A DNA stretch of 64,000 nt from Theocolax elegans (lineage: Eukaryota > Arthropoda > Insecta > Hymenoptera > Cerocephalidae). The DNA lies in NCBI GenBank assembly GCA_026168455.1, contig CM047426.1:30563058-30627057 (forward strand), in the 5' to 3' direction. Both the position numbers and the translations under genes were made by a program. Below, in pieces: positions 1 through 13,460 of this stretch. Every line of letters begins with the position of its first letter. Within the stretch, counting starts at the first letter, position 1. A model generated the notes under the pieces. The model did no database searches and had not been told where the DNA came from. It worked only from the letters and a program-made list of their open reading frames with translations.

Positions 1-314
1 CGGATACACTTTAGTAGCGAGCGTGCGGGAATAGGAAACTTGATATCGTCTTCAGTATATATATATATATATATATTTATACATATAGATATATGTTCCT
101 CGACACGTTCTCAGTCTACACGTAGCAAAGGCGTTTGCCCAGTATGCCAAATACAAATAAGCACTAGCGTATGTATGCATACGTGTGATGATGTGGTCTT
201 TTCTTCAATTATTCGGAAAATTAATTCAGTTTAGTTCTATCGGAGGAGGAAGAGTAAAGCCGCGAAATTTGGGTAAGAGTGAGCTTACATACTTATGTAG
301 TGGTTGCGTTCTGT
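1..314 (-). other. Start of the downstream intron
   Basis: This is the 5' part of the intron after the Rbp6-like exon, in gene orientation. It holds an (AT)n microsatellite at about 56-77 and no recognisable coding or RNA feature. Short open frames here are not supported. Confidence 0.75.
56..77. repeat. (AT)n microsatellite
   Basis: About 11 AT units in an uninterrupted run. Confidence 0.9.
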
Positions 315-320
315 ACTCAC
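315..320 (-). other. 5' splice site of the Rbp6-like exon
   Basis: On the minus strand the exon ends in CAAAATG and is followed by GTGAGT, a near-consensus donor. The reading frame of the preceding codons supports this boundary, because the RRM2 protein sequence continues past KM in the next exon. Confidence 0.9.
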
Positions 321-403
321 CATTTTGTTGTTGATTTCATGGAAATGGATTTCGCACACTTTGTCGACAACGTCTTCGCTTTGAAACGTGACGAAGCCGA
401 AAC
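321..403 (-). CDS. Rbp6: Internal exon of a Musashi-family RNA-binding protein (RRM2, second half)
   Basis: Read on the minus strand, the exon is 83 nt with phase 1 entry: the first G of a glycine codon comes from the preceding exon. It encodes about 27 residues starting with the RNP1 core GFGFVTF, followed by QSEDVVDKV and [12 protein letters not shown]. This is the C-terminal half of RRM2 of Musashi-family translational regulators, which bind UAG-containing sites in mRNA 3' UTRs. The ends coincide with the exon as I recall it in vertebrate Musashi genes. The residues EDVVDKV and HEINNKM fit Rbp6/Musashi-2 better than my recollection of the Drosophila msi paralogue. The acceptor is a T-rich run ending in TTTCAG; the donor is ATG|GTGAGT. 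No stop or frameshift is seen. The preceding RRM2 exon was not found here and the following exon lies left of the window. The family call is strong; Rbp6 over msi is likely but not proven. Confidence 0.92.
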
Positions 404-420
404 CTGAAACAAAAAATAGA
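404..420 (-). other. 3' splice site of the Rbp6-like exon
   Basis: On the minus strand a T-rich tract ends in TTTCAG directly before the GFGFVTF-coding sequence. It is a standard acceptor and closes the very long intron that fills the rest of the window. Confidence 0.9.
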
Positions 421-3400
421 TAACATTTGAGATAGAAAATCGATTTAGAAAATTGAAACAATGTCAAAATAATAATACAAGTAATTCTCGGGTAACTTTA
501 GATTGTGTATTGACTTTTACAAATGATATTGAGGACAGATTACATTTGAACGAAATTTAGTTTATTAATTCACCTATATTCGATCCTCGGTTTTTCTTTT
601 TCTCTGCAAATACGTTTATAATTGCATTTAATAATTTAAATTGGCTGTGTAAATTCCATTAGCTGTAAGACAATTACGCAGAGAAATTATAAAATTCATG
701 TGATTCATGAACATTTTTATAACGAAATGTAGAAATTTATAAAAAGAACTAATTTATTTTCACAAGGTTTCTAATGAATGTAATTTAAAAGAGAGAGAGA
801 GAGAGAGATAGATACTAGTTTCATAGTATATACGAAGACTATAACTGTTCCGAGTAAAGAAATCATGTAATAGGACAAACATAAAAAATTCAAACGAGCA
901 AGTTGAAACTCAAGGAAATTGTAACCAACGTAAATTATTAAGGGAAACCCGTAACATTTTGACGCGTCGGTCATTAGATCGTAGGACAGGCACGCACGGA
1001 GCTCTTCGCTCTCTCACCCGACACCGACAGTTCCGAGACTCGAAGTAGAGGGAGGCAGCTGTTTGAGCGCAACTTAATCAAGAATCAAGAGTGGTTAAAA
1101 ACTTTCCATCGCTTTTCCGGGATGATTTTAATCTCATTCACCAGGAGCTCGGAGCCTTCGCCCGTAACTCACCGGTCGCCTGCTCCCTCGGCTCGGAGTT
1201 ATCTAGCTCGCGGGAGTTATGAATCCGCGAGCGGCGACGACGCTCGAGATATCGAGGCGAGTTATTAGCTGCGCGCCGCTTGAGCTCGTGCGACGTGTAC
1301 CCGGTGACTCGCGACGTAATTAAGTGCGCCGACCGAAGGCACACAGCCAAGTTATACGAGCCACGCAGAGCCTCGCCCCGCTAACAAGAAAAGAGTCCGA
1401 ATTTTCAACTTTTTAACCTTTTTTTCTTTCTTTCTTTCAACCTTCTATAAATAAACGCAATTAACTGTTTAAATATTGTTTTTAGGGGACTTATTATTAT
1501 ATAGAATTTTTGCGAGTTTGAAAAAGGACGGAATCTCGTAATTTGATAATTAAGAATTTAGACTTTCATTCGATATATATAGGAATGTATATGCAAAAGT
1601 TAGAAAATCTATATATCGTGGGGATTATCGGATTCATTTAATTTGTTATATCAAGTTTCCGTTCTACATACGTTTCATTTCTGTGCAAAGTAAATATTAA
1701 AACGGTTGCTTTTATGAATATTTGAATGTGCAAGTGATAAAGAAAATATAAAGATGTTATTGTAAAATATTATTAGAATTACTGTTTAAGAAAGGATATG
1801 TAAGTGAATGATAATGTTGTTTCGATGATTTATGACAATATTCTTTGAATAAACTAAAACAAGTAAAAACATAGCATAACGGCACCTTGTATGCCTCTTT
1901 TTCCCTTATGCATAGAGGAATGCTGGTATACCATTCGCGTGGCACTCGAAGCTCCGACACAAGAGTGATCAAGTTATAAACTTACTAAGACGTCCTATCG
2001 GCAACAAGTAACCTCGGGTGGGGAGGAGAGAGTTCGAAAGGGACTTACCTCATTTATGTAATTTATAGTACTCTCCGTGAGAGAGTCACCGTAAGCTAAC
2101 ATCGCTGTACTGCTCGTATAACAAGGACCGAGAGAGGTGAGTAAGAGAGATGTACCAATACCGATGTAACATTAAATTAGTTACCGCCGTGGTCTATTAA
2201 ATGCGCACTTACGGTCCTCCAGGGGTTTTCCCTAACTAGCTAGCTTTGCAGTTCAATACCGACATCTCCCTTGCACTATCACAAATTTTCCCTTTAATTT
2301 TAATTTAATGAGACAAACCGTTCGGACAAGTACCCATCTTCGTTTTTATAGCTATAGGATCATCTGGGTTACACAAACAAATTTCGAGGCGTGCTATTAA
2401 GAATACTGCTGCAACTTACCTTCTCGTAACTTATAATATGTGGTATTTAACTGGTATACTAAGACCTTACTGACAAGATAATTTTAGGTATTTGATTTCA
2501 ATTTCATGCAGTAGTATTTCTCATTTAAATGCGTATATATACATTATTCTTCTTTTAAAAGTAATAATTCCTTGCTCGTATAATTGACTTACTTATGCTT
2601 TTTAACTACCAAGTTCAAAAATGTTTTATAAGGTTTTGCATAATTTTAAACATTTAGAGTATTTTTTACTAGGATTCTAGAATCTTTTGATGTCTTGAAT
2701 TGTTAAATAATTAGGATTGAAAAAGATTTGTGTTGGTTGGATTGGTTTATTTTTATTACTGTTAAGTTTTTTGTATTAACAGTGTAGAATTTAATTTAAT
2801 TTTAACAGTCTTTTTGATTAACATCGTAAATAAGTTTTGTCAAAAAGATGATTTATTAATGATTATGATTTTTATCTTCTAAATAGCTTATAGCTTAAGT
2901 AAGTAAAATAAAAGTTGCTTTTTAATAACCATAAATTGTCATTGTTATTAAGAAATGCATTATTATAATATTCTTAATGATATTTATTTATTAAAAAGAA
3001 TTAAATAAATAATCATAAAATAAAATATTGAGAAAATGATACTTTTGTTACTTGAATATAAAAATAAGTGTTTCGTAAATTTCGCAGTATCCACATATTT
3101 TATTCATTTTTCTCAACGGCTTCAGTTTACGATATTACCAGAACTCTTGAAGATGGAGATTAATCTACTTGACCTGATCTGTACACCGCTTTTGTTTTTT
3201 TTTCGTTACAAATGGGGAAAATAATGGAAAATAATGCTGCATTAGGCGAGGAAAAGTTGAAGTAGTATAAGTCCGTATTCGATCAGGCACAATAATCATA
3301 TTATATTATTATTAAATGAAAATAAATCATTATAAATTATACTAATATATAAAAACATATCATGTTAAGAAATAATCTATTAAGCTAACGTTTTAGAAAA

Positions 3401-3430
3401 AAAACATTAGCGAATTTATTGATAGATGTA
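421..3430. other. Intron segment: GA repeat, GC-rich block, then AT-rich DNA
   Basis: Positions 790-808 hold a (GA)n run. Positions about 985-1390 are GC-rich with many CpG and no supported protein. Around 2000-2300 is a second mildly GC-rich patch. On the minus strand strong donor-like strings (AG|GTAAGT) occur near 2048 and 2418, but no matching exon could be recognised upstream of either. The remainder to 3430 is AT-rich and featureless. Confidence 0.6.
790..808. repeat. (GA)n microsatellite
   Basis: Continuous GA dinucleotides on the plus strand, which are CU in the host transcript. Confidence 0.9.
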
Positions 3431-5610
3431 GTTTTTTAAATGAAAATGTATCGCTTATATAGAGCGTCGACGTGGACGATGAAAACTGATATTTTATACA
3501 CTATTCTAGGCAAATGCCGCTTTCAGAAATATTGCGACATATCGCTCGGAATTAATGCGCTCCATCTCGATGCTAGTGCACAGTGCGTAGTACAAATTAC
3601 ATCTGCACCGGACGCAAATGATATTTCGATTTCCTAGAGCTACGTTGGAGGCTCAGAGCGACCGGCAAAATATATTGTGCGGCCAGCCGTCGCGAGAGAT
3701 GTTTTGTCATACTAACGATCCACCCAAGCTACCCGCGGTACTCGCACGATTGATTTCCAATTAATGTACGGTTACATTTTTTTCATAGTTTTTAAGGAAA
3801 CACGCTTGATTTTATATACATTAAGAACCGATGCGGTATGTGTACTTCATTGGATATGGTATTTCAACTTTCGTTGATTAATGTTAAATGAAGTATCCCT
3901 AATAGCCACGGACGCAGTTTTACAGTAATATGATGTAAATCTGCAACGGTTTACACAGTTTGCAGCTGTTTTGCCGTTATTTTACTGTTGGTTGGTTACT
4001 GGGAATGATAAATATTATTATTACATTTACATTATTAATACATATTTATTTGGTTCATTTGAATAATTAACAGACTTATATTTGTGTCTTATTACAAGCA
4101 TATATTGTGATTTCAAATCGTTTATTAGGATTTCAAGCAGTCTAGATTTTCGTCCATTGAATCTTTTGTACATTTTTATACTTTAATCGCTCAATAAATA
4201 CACCCGCTTGAAGCTACGATGTATTTGTTTAAGTGTATAATAGTAGTCGTGTTTGTGCTTTCGGAGAATAATAAACTTATTTTTTATTGAAATTTCAGAA
4301 TGTTATTTTAAAATTTTTTTAGAATTTTTCTCGAAAAGGGGTGTCACATTGGCATACATAAATGCTAAAATGACTGTATTTCAGCGATATCGATTAAAAA
4401 TTCTTATTTAAAAGATAATTTTATTTTTCCAAATTTCCCAGAGTACGCCAATCGCCTTTTCCTCTTTTTTGTATTGGTCATTAATATACTTCGTAATTTT
4501 TATGCCGTATGGCCCAGCTTTTTTGTGTATGAGCTATTTACAAGTCCAGCTGCTTTAGCCAACATTCGTTTACAAGATTAAGTAAGTGTTCAGTCTTCAG
4601 CAAATACTTATTTTTTCTTCGCGCTTTCTTTATCGCTTCTATTTTTAACGACTATATCAATATGAAACTTTTACTATCAAATATAGTCAAGTTTTTTACG
4701 CATGTTTTACTTCTTACTATCACATATAGTGATAGTAATGAACAAATGGGCGTTTCCTCGAACGAGCACACTAGTAAATGCAGAAAGGTTACATCGACTC
4801 GTATATAAGCACTGTTTAGTATATTCTTCGTTATACATACGTATATTTGTGAAAAATATTAGATCCATGTTTTCAAAATTCACGTATATATGTAAAATTC
4901 CCTAAAAAATTATGATAAGACTTTGTATATATATATAAAATAAAATAGATGATATGTAAAATATAAAATAGTTTCGAATTCTTGTCTGGATCTAAACAAA
5001 AATATAGTATAGTTCTTTGTAATGGTGATCGATATTTATTACCAAAGTAGAGACAAGTGAAAATTACTTGTGTAGGTTAAGTTCACGTAAAATTATATGC
5101 TTTAACGGAGTACTAGAGTACAATACACTTAACTTTCCCGCAACTGTAAATTTTCTTTTCTTGGTGTACATGGTAAGGTACGAAATAAGCGTGAAATTTC
5201 AATTATCCACAATAAAACAAGTGATGCTTTTAAATCAGCCAACAAATTTATTTTTCCTTAAATTAAAATGCGTATGAAATATGAATTTGTAATATAATTA
5301 TTCAAATTTTTTTTCCGTGTACGGGCTTATTTTTTTTATAAATTATAAAAAATACTGTATCTAGTTAATAGAATCTAAGAGTCCATTTGTCATAAAGTAT
5401 TTATATATCATTTATATTTATTAATAAAATAGTTAAGTAGATTAATAATGTTGTGAAATTGCATATATATTAACTTCCAAAAGTTTTATTAACTGAATTA
5501 AATCGTTGTTACCGTATACATTTTGTTTAAATAATATTTAAAAAACAAAATGAGGATATTAAAAAATTTTGATAATTTAATATCAATAATTTATGAATAA
5601 TTAATTTCTT
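3431..5610. other. Intron segment, AT-rich, no gene
   Basis: A short GC-richer patch lies at about 3440-3740. Apart from one short perfect inverted repeat at 4714-4738, nothing else is recognisable. Confidence 0.6.
4714..4738. repeat. 10-bp perfect inverted repeat
   Basis: TTACTATCAC at 4714-4723 is mirrored by GTGATAGTAA at 4729-4738 with a 5-nt spacer. A similar degenerate ACTATCA string lies about 45 bp to the left. It could be a dimeric protein-binding site or chance. Confidence 0.5.
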
Positions 5611-5961
5611 ATTAATGCCTTTCATTCATAAGAAAAGTCCAATAATCATAAGATTAATCATGAATGATGAGCTCGGAGCGCCGCAGAACGAGCAACGTAA
5701 ATTCAGCAAGAGCACCGCCAAGGGATTTAGCGTACCTAAGGAAAAATTGGATAAAACTCGAAGTATATTACTATCATCGCTTCGACGGCAGCGTCGGAGA
5801 CGAGGATCTTAATAAATTTCACGAGCGCGCGGCCCTTCCGTTCGAATTTTCATAAGAGGATATATATATTCGTCCTAGCGTCGAACGTCCCTTCGCTCGA
5901 CCGTTACCGATCGTTCGTCGGAACGCGTTATTTTCACACCGCGTTATTTTCCTGCCCACGA

Positions 5962-6055
5962 TGGGGTATATATATGTATGTATGCATATACATATATACA
6001 TACATACCTATATGTATATATATATTTATAGACTTTTATATATAGATATATATGA
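5962..6055. repeat. TATATG/TA-rich microsatellite
   Basis: Imperfect ATGTATGTATGCATATAC-like and (TA)n units over about 90 bp. Confidence 0.8.
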
Positions 6056-8238
6056 AGAAAGGTAGAGAAAGAAAACTGCAAATTCAGCGCTATCCATTCT
6101 GGTGCAACCTCCCCTTTACCTTTCTTTCCCGACGGTTTTTTTATAAAGATCGAGCGTCGGACGACAGATGTGCTCATTGGCAGTAAAAAAAGAACGACCA
6201 AAAATTTCCTTTCTTCAGCGTTTAGCTTCTTCGTTTGAGTGTGAGGCGATATTAAGCGACCTATAAAAGGTTTCGAAGAAACTGCTTTTTCAATAACAGT
6301 GGAAATGATTGAATCTCTCCTGGGCTTGAAAAAGAAAAAGAGGTGAAGAGTTAAGGTATGCGCAGTATAAACGGGGAAGCATTAACTTAGAAGCGTGTAA
6401 ACCGCATAACGCGAACCGTATACAGCGGGAGATGACGTTTTCTAATTATCATGTATAACGCCCACGTAGAAAGTATGCAGGATTTTATACTAATTTTTAA
6501 CCAACCAAACTTATGTATTTATTCAAAAGAAAGGAATTTATCGTCCAATTTTCAACCGAACATCTTTTGATATTTTCGCTTAAATATTTATGGCGGTTAA
6601 ATTTATTGTTCATGTAATCAACCGGTAATATTTTAAATTTTAAATTACCGTATTAAATAAATATTTTAAAACGACGGATCATTTTACACTTCATATTAAT
6701 ATTTGTATTTATAAATTTTGGAAGTATTCGTTTATATTCAATTCCCGATTCAATACTATCTTTTTAAATCACAGTATCACTTAAATAACCATATTTAGAA
6801 TGATTTATTTTAAATTAAAAGACCAGAAAATATTTTTAAGAAGCAGACGATGAATTGTTATATTAGATGAATACTCTAAATTTAAGTTTTTGGACATTCG
6901 CAAAACAGATTTTACGTAGTGACCAATATTATCTTATAGTTTAAAATTCTTTATTACGATTTATGGCCTCGAAACGCGCAATTTACACCTTCTCTATCCT
7001 TTTTTGCATGCGAATGGCCTTTCTTTCTGCAATTGGCATTACATCATCGCGCACTCTTATAGTCGCCTTTTGTGCATAATAGCGACCTGGCTATTGTGAC
7101 TCGCCAGACCGCGTGTTAACAGTTAAAAGCAGCGTGATATTTCGGGCGAATTCTCGTGATACCATTCAAAGTGTTAAAAGGTTCTCTAAAGACGAGCGGA
7201 ACCCGCGCAAGGTTTCTAACTCGCAAATGGATACTGTTTGTAGCCTTGTAAATGCACTCGAGTTTACAAGTGTGATCGAGTTTACAAGTCTCGCCAACTT
7301 CCTTTCTTTCTTTTTTTTCTTTTTTTATATGTCGTTTGTAGGAGAAAATACGCTAGAGACTGCAAACATAAAGTTGATCAGGATTTTACAAATGATGCGG
7401 TTTCCAATTCAATAAAGTATAGATTGTAGGTAATTATTATTGCTTATAAATAGTGTACAAAAATTGGGAAGCGTCCGTCTGTTACAATTTATTTAAAACT
7501 CAATTTCATTGATTTTTCTTATCAGTATCGTCGAGAGTTTTAAATCGCTCTGGTTTGTTTGTCGAATCTTGAAAAACAAGATATTAAATTGGATTATAAT
7601 GGCAGGAAACAGTCAAGTTAAAATTTAAAATATCTTAATAATTCAATGATTATTACTGTAGCACGAATTGTCAATTATTCGTGGAATGAAGGTTATTAGA
7701 AAAATATATTCCGATAACGCACACCGTTATCTGATATTTTTATTCGCATCTGTTGAATACTCTGATACTGTTTCTCAGAAGTGGGGCGGTAAATAAGAAA
7801 AAAGTAAAACGAATCGATAGGAAGGAAATAAGTTGGGAAAAGAGTCGCGTGTACTTGGAGAGGATACAAAACGCAGAGGAAAGAAACTGGAATTAAGAAG
7901 ACGTGCAAGTGAAGTGAAGCAGGGTGTGGAGGATAAAGCTTGGATGGGGGAAAAAAGGGTAGGTGAGGAGAAAGAGAGAGAGCGAATAAAGCTCGCGGGA
8001 TAGTTTCGAGTTCCGTTTCGCTCGAGAATAGTGCCGGATTACCGGTGAAACTGAGTCAGCGCAGGCCGCGCTTCCACGAGATAATGCGGGAAAAGCTCGG
8101 CTTACTCTTCCCGGTAATTCCTCGTTAAATATCGCTCCGTAATGCTCGAGAAGAGAGGGAGAGGGGCCTAGAGAGAGAAAGAGAGGGTAGAGACTAGAGT
8201 ATCAAGAGCAACAGTGACTGCGAGGGACTGAGGGAGAA

Positions 8239-8258
8239 AGAGAGAGAGAGAGAGAGAG
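8239..8258. repeat. (GA)n microsatellite
   Basis: Uninterrupted AG dinucleotides within a longer purine-rich stretch (about 7930-8265). Confidence 0.9.
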
Positions 8259-9589
8259 TCAGGGGGTGAAAGGAAGAAAGCGTATAAATGTTATTATACT
8301 TCTCTTTTACAATGCAGTTGTACTCGCTATCTTGCTTACCCGCGTGAGCGCAGAAAAACGAATTACCAACGGAATTTTAATTTACCGCCCCTGCGAAGTT
8401 CCTCCTACCATTTCTTTTCTAGAGTCAAATTTCACGCTCGAGTTTTTGAGGCACCGCTTGGTTACAAAAAAAAGAGAGCCAAACGAAAGAGAAAAAGATA
8501 CGCATTGTACTTGTATACTGTGCCCGAGCTCTCGAACCGCCCGTGGGAAAGTTTGTAGAAAATTACTTAACAGAGACAAACGGCGTAGGAATGCGGGAGG
8601 ACAAAGAAATCGGTCGCAGCGAATGATCGCGGGACTTTTCTTCTACTTGGCCCGCTGAGATAGCACTTTTTATTTGATTTTGCTCGAGGTTCACCCGAGC
8701 CAGTCATCAACCTTTTTCTCCACCAACCCCCTCTGTGCCTACTTTTTTTCTTTGTCCCCTTCTTTCTTTTAAACTCGACGTTACCGAAATAATTAAACGT
8801 GGTTTTAATTGAGATATTAATTAACGGGTCAAGAATAGGGATTAAAAGCTTTATGTTACCCGCTTGTAATATTTTCGTTTTACTTTCTTCTACAATACAT
8901 TTAATATTAACTTTATTAATTTACATATCACATACTAATTTTCATGCAATAAAATCAATTTTTTGGCAACATGTGCAAATACTAACAAAAATAAGTATTT
9001 TGAAAATTTTTTATCTGTATATAGTAACGTATTAAATAATTAATAAATATTTTACGATCAATCGAAAATACTTTCATCAACTAGGTCCTATTGTTATTTC
9101 ATATTCAGAACATTTCCCCAAAGTAAACAACGTATAATTTAATAATTAATAATTAATCCAATAAAGAAACTATTTCCGATATTGCAGTTAATTTTTCTCA
9201 AAGTTACTTTTTCAAAAATATATTAGTTTATTAATTAATTGGTTTAATTTCAACATTTTCGTGAGAATCTTGGTTGGGCTTTTAACATTTGAAATCAATT
9301 TATATTCTTTTCCAATTTGTTTTGTTATTATTTGTTACTATAGTTAACATTTTCAATTAAGAATAATAAAAAGTCATTTTTTACTATTACTTTGTTTAAA
9401 AAATTGTAAACCCGTAAACATAAAACATCACGAAGAAATAAAAAATAAAATAGTAGTTTTGTAGAGATTTAATAATATTTTGTCAATTTGCATCAGATTA
9501 ATTATTTCCAAGATGGTGTTCAATTGCGTTTAATTTTAATTTTGACATAATGCCATTAAAGGTGAATTGTCTTGAAAGTTTAACTAGTT

Positions 9590-9960
9590 TTAACAGAAAA
9601 TGTCTAAAACATGCACAGTGATAGAATAGCCGTCCGACCGTATGTCGGTGTAATGAAAGAAATGCCGTATAGAAGAAGAAGAGAAACGGGATTCACCGCA
9701 AATTCGAATTGGTTCACTCTCGTATAAGGCAATGCAGTCGCCGCCACCAACGCTACCAAGTATACGCGAAGAAGTTTTAAGTCGCCTCGTAAAGCGCGAG
9801 TAGTAACCGTTATTATCGGTCAGACTTAGCCTTTGCACTACGAGACAGGAAGTTAGTGGCCAATAAACGTCCGATCGCGTTACTACTGCTTCTAGCCTCG
9901 ACTCGCCTCTGGGCTGTTTCTGCTCTCTTTTCTTGGCTTTCCTCACCACTGTATAGTTTC
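9590..9960. other. GC-richer block in intron
   Basis: This block is distinct in composition from the AT-rich flanks. A 119-codon open frame runs through it on the minus strand (9590-9949), but it has no recognisable domain and lies in CpG-rich DNA where stop codons are rare by chance. It is a candidate conserved non-coding element. Confidence 0.35.
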
Positions 9961-12890
9961 CTCTTTCATAATCGATAATATTTTATCGCTCTACTTCTTA
10001 TACGAATTCGTTAAACCTATCTCTTTTATCGTCTTATTCTTTTTGTTCATCTAAAAATTAATGAAATTTATCTATAAAACTATAAATATTCGAAAAAAAA
10101 AATCAAATATGATCAAAGATTTATGAACCGACAATTTTTTTTCTGCTACGATTATTTTTCTTTCCGTATTGAACGATTCTACGAATAAACACTAATTAAA
10201 CCTTAATTAAAAGTCAAATTATATCGATATAGAATAATTATTCGATGTGCAGTATTAGTTCCAATTATATGCATATTATTTCGATCTTAATTTAAGTAAA
10301 ATCCAGAACGCGTTTTTAATATTCATATATTGACTCTTAACACAGGTATTAAAACAATCTAAAAATGATTATGCTAATCAAGAATAATCCAAGTTTAATA
10401 TTTACAATAAATTCTAAAGAAAATGGAGAGTTTATTGTCTTTATTCAAATAAAGATAGTAAAGATTATGACATAATTTATCTACTATTATTATTTAATTG
10501 TCTCAATAAAGAAGATTTTACAAGTAGATATATTTTCACATTTACGTTGTAGTCAAACACGTAAACAGTATTTTTGTTGAATTATTGAATTTAGCGTAAA
10601 AAACTAACCACTGAGTGTTTTATACTAAATATAAAAATAAAAATGTTTAAGCTTTTACATATACTTTTTATCTTTTTTTCAATTCATAATGGAGAATTTG
10701 AAGTAATACCTGAGATTTATCGGCTTATGGTGTAATGACGTACGTAGAATTTATATATATATTATAAAATTCAAATTATGAACAGTTTTTTGCTAAATAA
10801 ACTTCATATTACTAAATTAATAACAGCTCCGTTTAATTATTTGCTACGTATTAGTACAAAAAATACATATTATAAAGTCCGTAAGAGAAAGAAATGAGCT
10901 TCCGTATATAGAAATTTAATAATACATCAACATAAAAGATAATAAACGTATTGATTCCTCTTCATCAACATAAACATCCAGATTATTCAAATCGATAAGT
11001 ATTTGTGTTAATCTATATTATATAGAAACGCATAAGTTTTTAAAGACTTTGCATAAAATAACATGTACTATACATCACAATTTTAAATTGGTTAAAACAT
11101 TCACTTTTTACATTTTTGCAAAGTTAGAAGTAGTTGTAAAGAATACTTATATATATTCTTGAGCTTATTAAGAGTGGATAAGCAATATTCTATTGGTCGA
11201 TCTGTAAATATCTGCAATATAGATTTTTTGTATATTTATGCGTTAATACGAATATCCACATTAACGCGATACATTTGTATTTCTTAATTCAAGAATTTCG
11301 AAGGTGTTTATCTTTAAGCTAATCAAAGAGAGTGGATCGGTAAGCCGGTTGTTGAATATCATAGTAGGATTTAATGTAGTTAGGCCGAGAGTGAAAGAAT
11401 TATAAGTTGACGAGTGTTGAAAGAAGGTTCGGTAAATACAAATAACGTAAACTTTTGTAAAATTAAAATCTTGATATCATTAAATATTGTGCTTTTTACA
11501 TTTATTAGGATTAAAGAATCTAGAAAAACTATCGTGACATTCTTAAATTATATTTTCATACAAAATTTTTCGGTTATTAAATAAATGAATTGTTGCTCAC
11601 ACGCATATCAATAGCTAAACAAAGTTGATAATCACGCATCACAATTGCAGTATCTGTCTGTATTTACTACGGACTGACTAGAATTTAAAGTGCGTCCATA
11701 AAAGTTTCTTAATTGACATTATAACGTCATTTGCAATGCGCATACTTCTATGGGCCCTAGCGATGCAGTCTGGAGTTGAGTACTAGATATCAACTTGTTG
11801 ATTTACTGGAACGACCGCGACTCTGCGGTCTGAGGCGTCCGATCCTATGGGGCCATCACTACTTAATGGCTGCCCTAAAGCCCGTGTATCACGTGCATTC
11901 GCTACCTTTGTTCCACTTTTGGTTCGGCCAACCGAGCCGAATGAATAAACCACCCAACTGCATTCATTTGTCTCATTTTCATTCGTAATGTTAAATTAAT
12001 TTCTCGTAACCTCGTCAAGACACAAGAGTATTCTACACGAGTTTAAAATTTATTTTTTCCTACATTCTTCACTTTGCGTATTTGTTACTTTCAACCTACA
12101 ATATTTCGTTCAAACATTTTTGTGATATATTATACACAGTAAAAATTTAAATTAAATTTATTAGAATTTTAAAAATATTTAAAAGTAAATGTTTTTAAAA
12201 TGCTTTTATATTCGGAACGATATATTTTTTCTAATTAAAAGAGAAAATGAAACTACAGTAGCACTTTAAACCGATATTACACGAGAAGCCCTTTTTCACT
12301 TCTATATCGGTAAAATCTTATGTTCATTGAAAATAAAGACGTTTTCTTAAAGTTTATAGCAAAAGAAGCCTTAAAGCCAAGAAGTTTTTTCCCTCTTCGT
12401 GATCCGTTTTATTCCATTTCCGAGCTCATGTCGCAGTAAAACCACATCACCTGCATTTGAGCCTTGATTTTCGTGGATTATCGGTTAGAACCAAGCTGTT
12501 AATTCGAATCTCCGATAAAGGAGAAAGAGAAAAAAGATAAGTAGTTTCATCCGAATTTGGCCCAGTTTCGAGATTCGATATGAATTTGTCGAGGACTTTC
12601 TACGTATCTGCATATGTATGCATATGTGTGTATGAATTTGTAAAGTATCAGGATAGTTCAAGTGTGCAGTTTATGCATCTAATATTAATTTCCTACTTAG
12701 CATTGTGAATTAAAGTACCGTCCGTATATTTATAATTAGAGAAATAAAAGAATCATATCTACAGTCCCGCATGTGCAGAAAGCATTTTATTGGAATGTAC
12801 TGGTTCACCTAACAAGACGCAATCAACAATATCGAAATGAAAAACTCTCATTTAAAGTGTTAAGAAATGCCAGGTTTTTAATCTTCACGG
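9961..12890. other. AT-rich intron segment, nothing recognised
   Basis: Strongly AT-rich DNA with short poly-A and poly-T runs. A small GC-richer stretch lies at 11750-11950. No RNA gene, terminal repeat or supported coding frame was seen. Confidence 0.6.
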
Positions 12891-13460
12891 ACCAGATCAA
12901 TAATCTAGCAGCATCCCGTGCGTCGGCTGCACCCCGTGGTGTACGTAAAGTTGGAAAAGCACGTATTTTCACTTTCGGGACGTGGTGAATTATCAGCCCG
13001 CGGCTTTACGACACCAAGGGAAGTTGTGGCCGCTCAAGTTCAAATCTCCCTACGCAGCGTCGACACACGTGCGCGGCAACATTTACCCTCTCGTTCATAG
13101 ATATGCACAACTGCAAACTGCACTTTAGTCGGATGTCTGGTTTGGTATGCCTCCCATGTCCTTTTCCCCATCCCTCGCTTTGACGGTGCAGTAAGAGACG
13201 CATCGTTTTTTTTTTCCTTTAGTCTTTCAGTGCATAGATTAAACGCGGGTGTACAAAATTAAAGCATTTACGGGAAACCGTGGCTGCAAGCTGCTCGTTA
13301 TGCTTTATGAAGGCACAAGCGGCTACCACCTGCCACCCGACAAAACTCACACAACCTCGTTTTACGTTCTTTTTTGCACGAACATTTACTCGCGAGCCTG
13401 TCCTTTCTCGTACGAGACGAAAGAAATATACAGAGGGAAGATGAAGTGAATTCATACATA
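12891..13460. other. GC-richer block in intron
   Basis: CpG-containing DNA with several short overlapping open frames on both strands, none resembling a known protein. It is a candidate regulatory element only. Confidence 0.35.

Larger units (their letters stand above)
5611..9589. other. Intron segment with microsatellites, no supported gene
   Basis: Positions 5660-5960 are GC-richer. Positions about 5962-6055 are an AT-rich run of TATATG-like units. The middle is AT-rich filler. Positions 7257-7291 hold a short direct repeat (CGAGTTTACAAG twice). Positions 7780-8270 are purine-rich and end in a (GA)n run. A 130-codon open frame at 8266-8658 has a hydrophobic N-terminus but no recognised homology; see rejected items. 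Confidence 0.55.

Noticed and set aside
2040..2425. Two strong donor-like sites (AG|GTAAGT) on the host strand
   Set aside because: No recognisable exon lies upstream of either and the pyrimidine tract needed for a recursive splice site is missing.
8266..8658. 130-codon plus-strand frame with a hydrophobic, signal-peptide-like N-terminus and scattered cysteines
   Set aside because: No recognisable domain, purine-biased low-complexity surroundings, and a location deep in an intron; likely chance.
9590..9949. 119-codon minus-strand frame
   Set aside because: No similarity to a known family and no splice or start context that stands out; low stop density in GC-rich DNA explains it.
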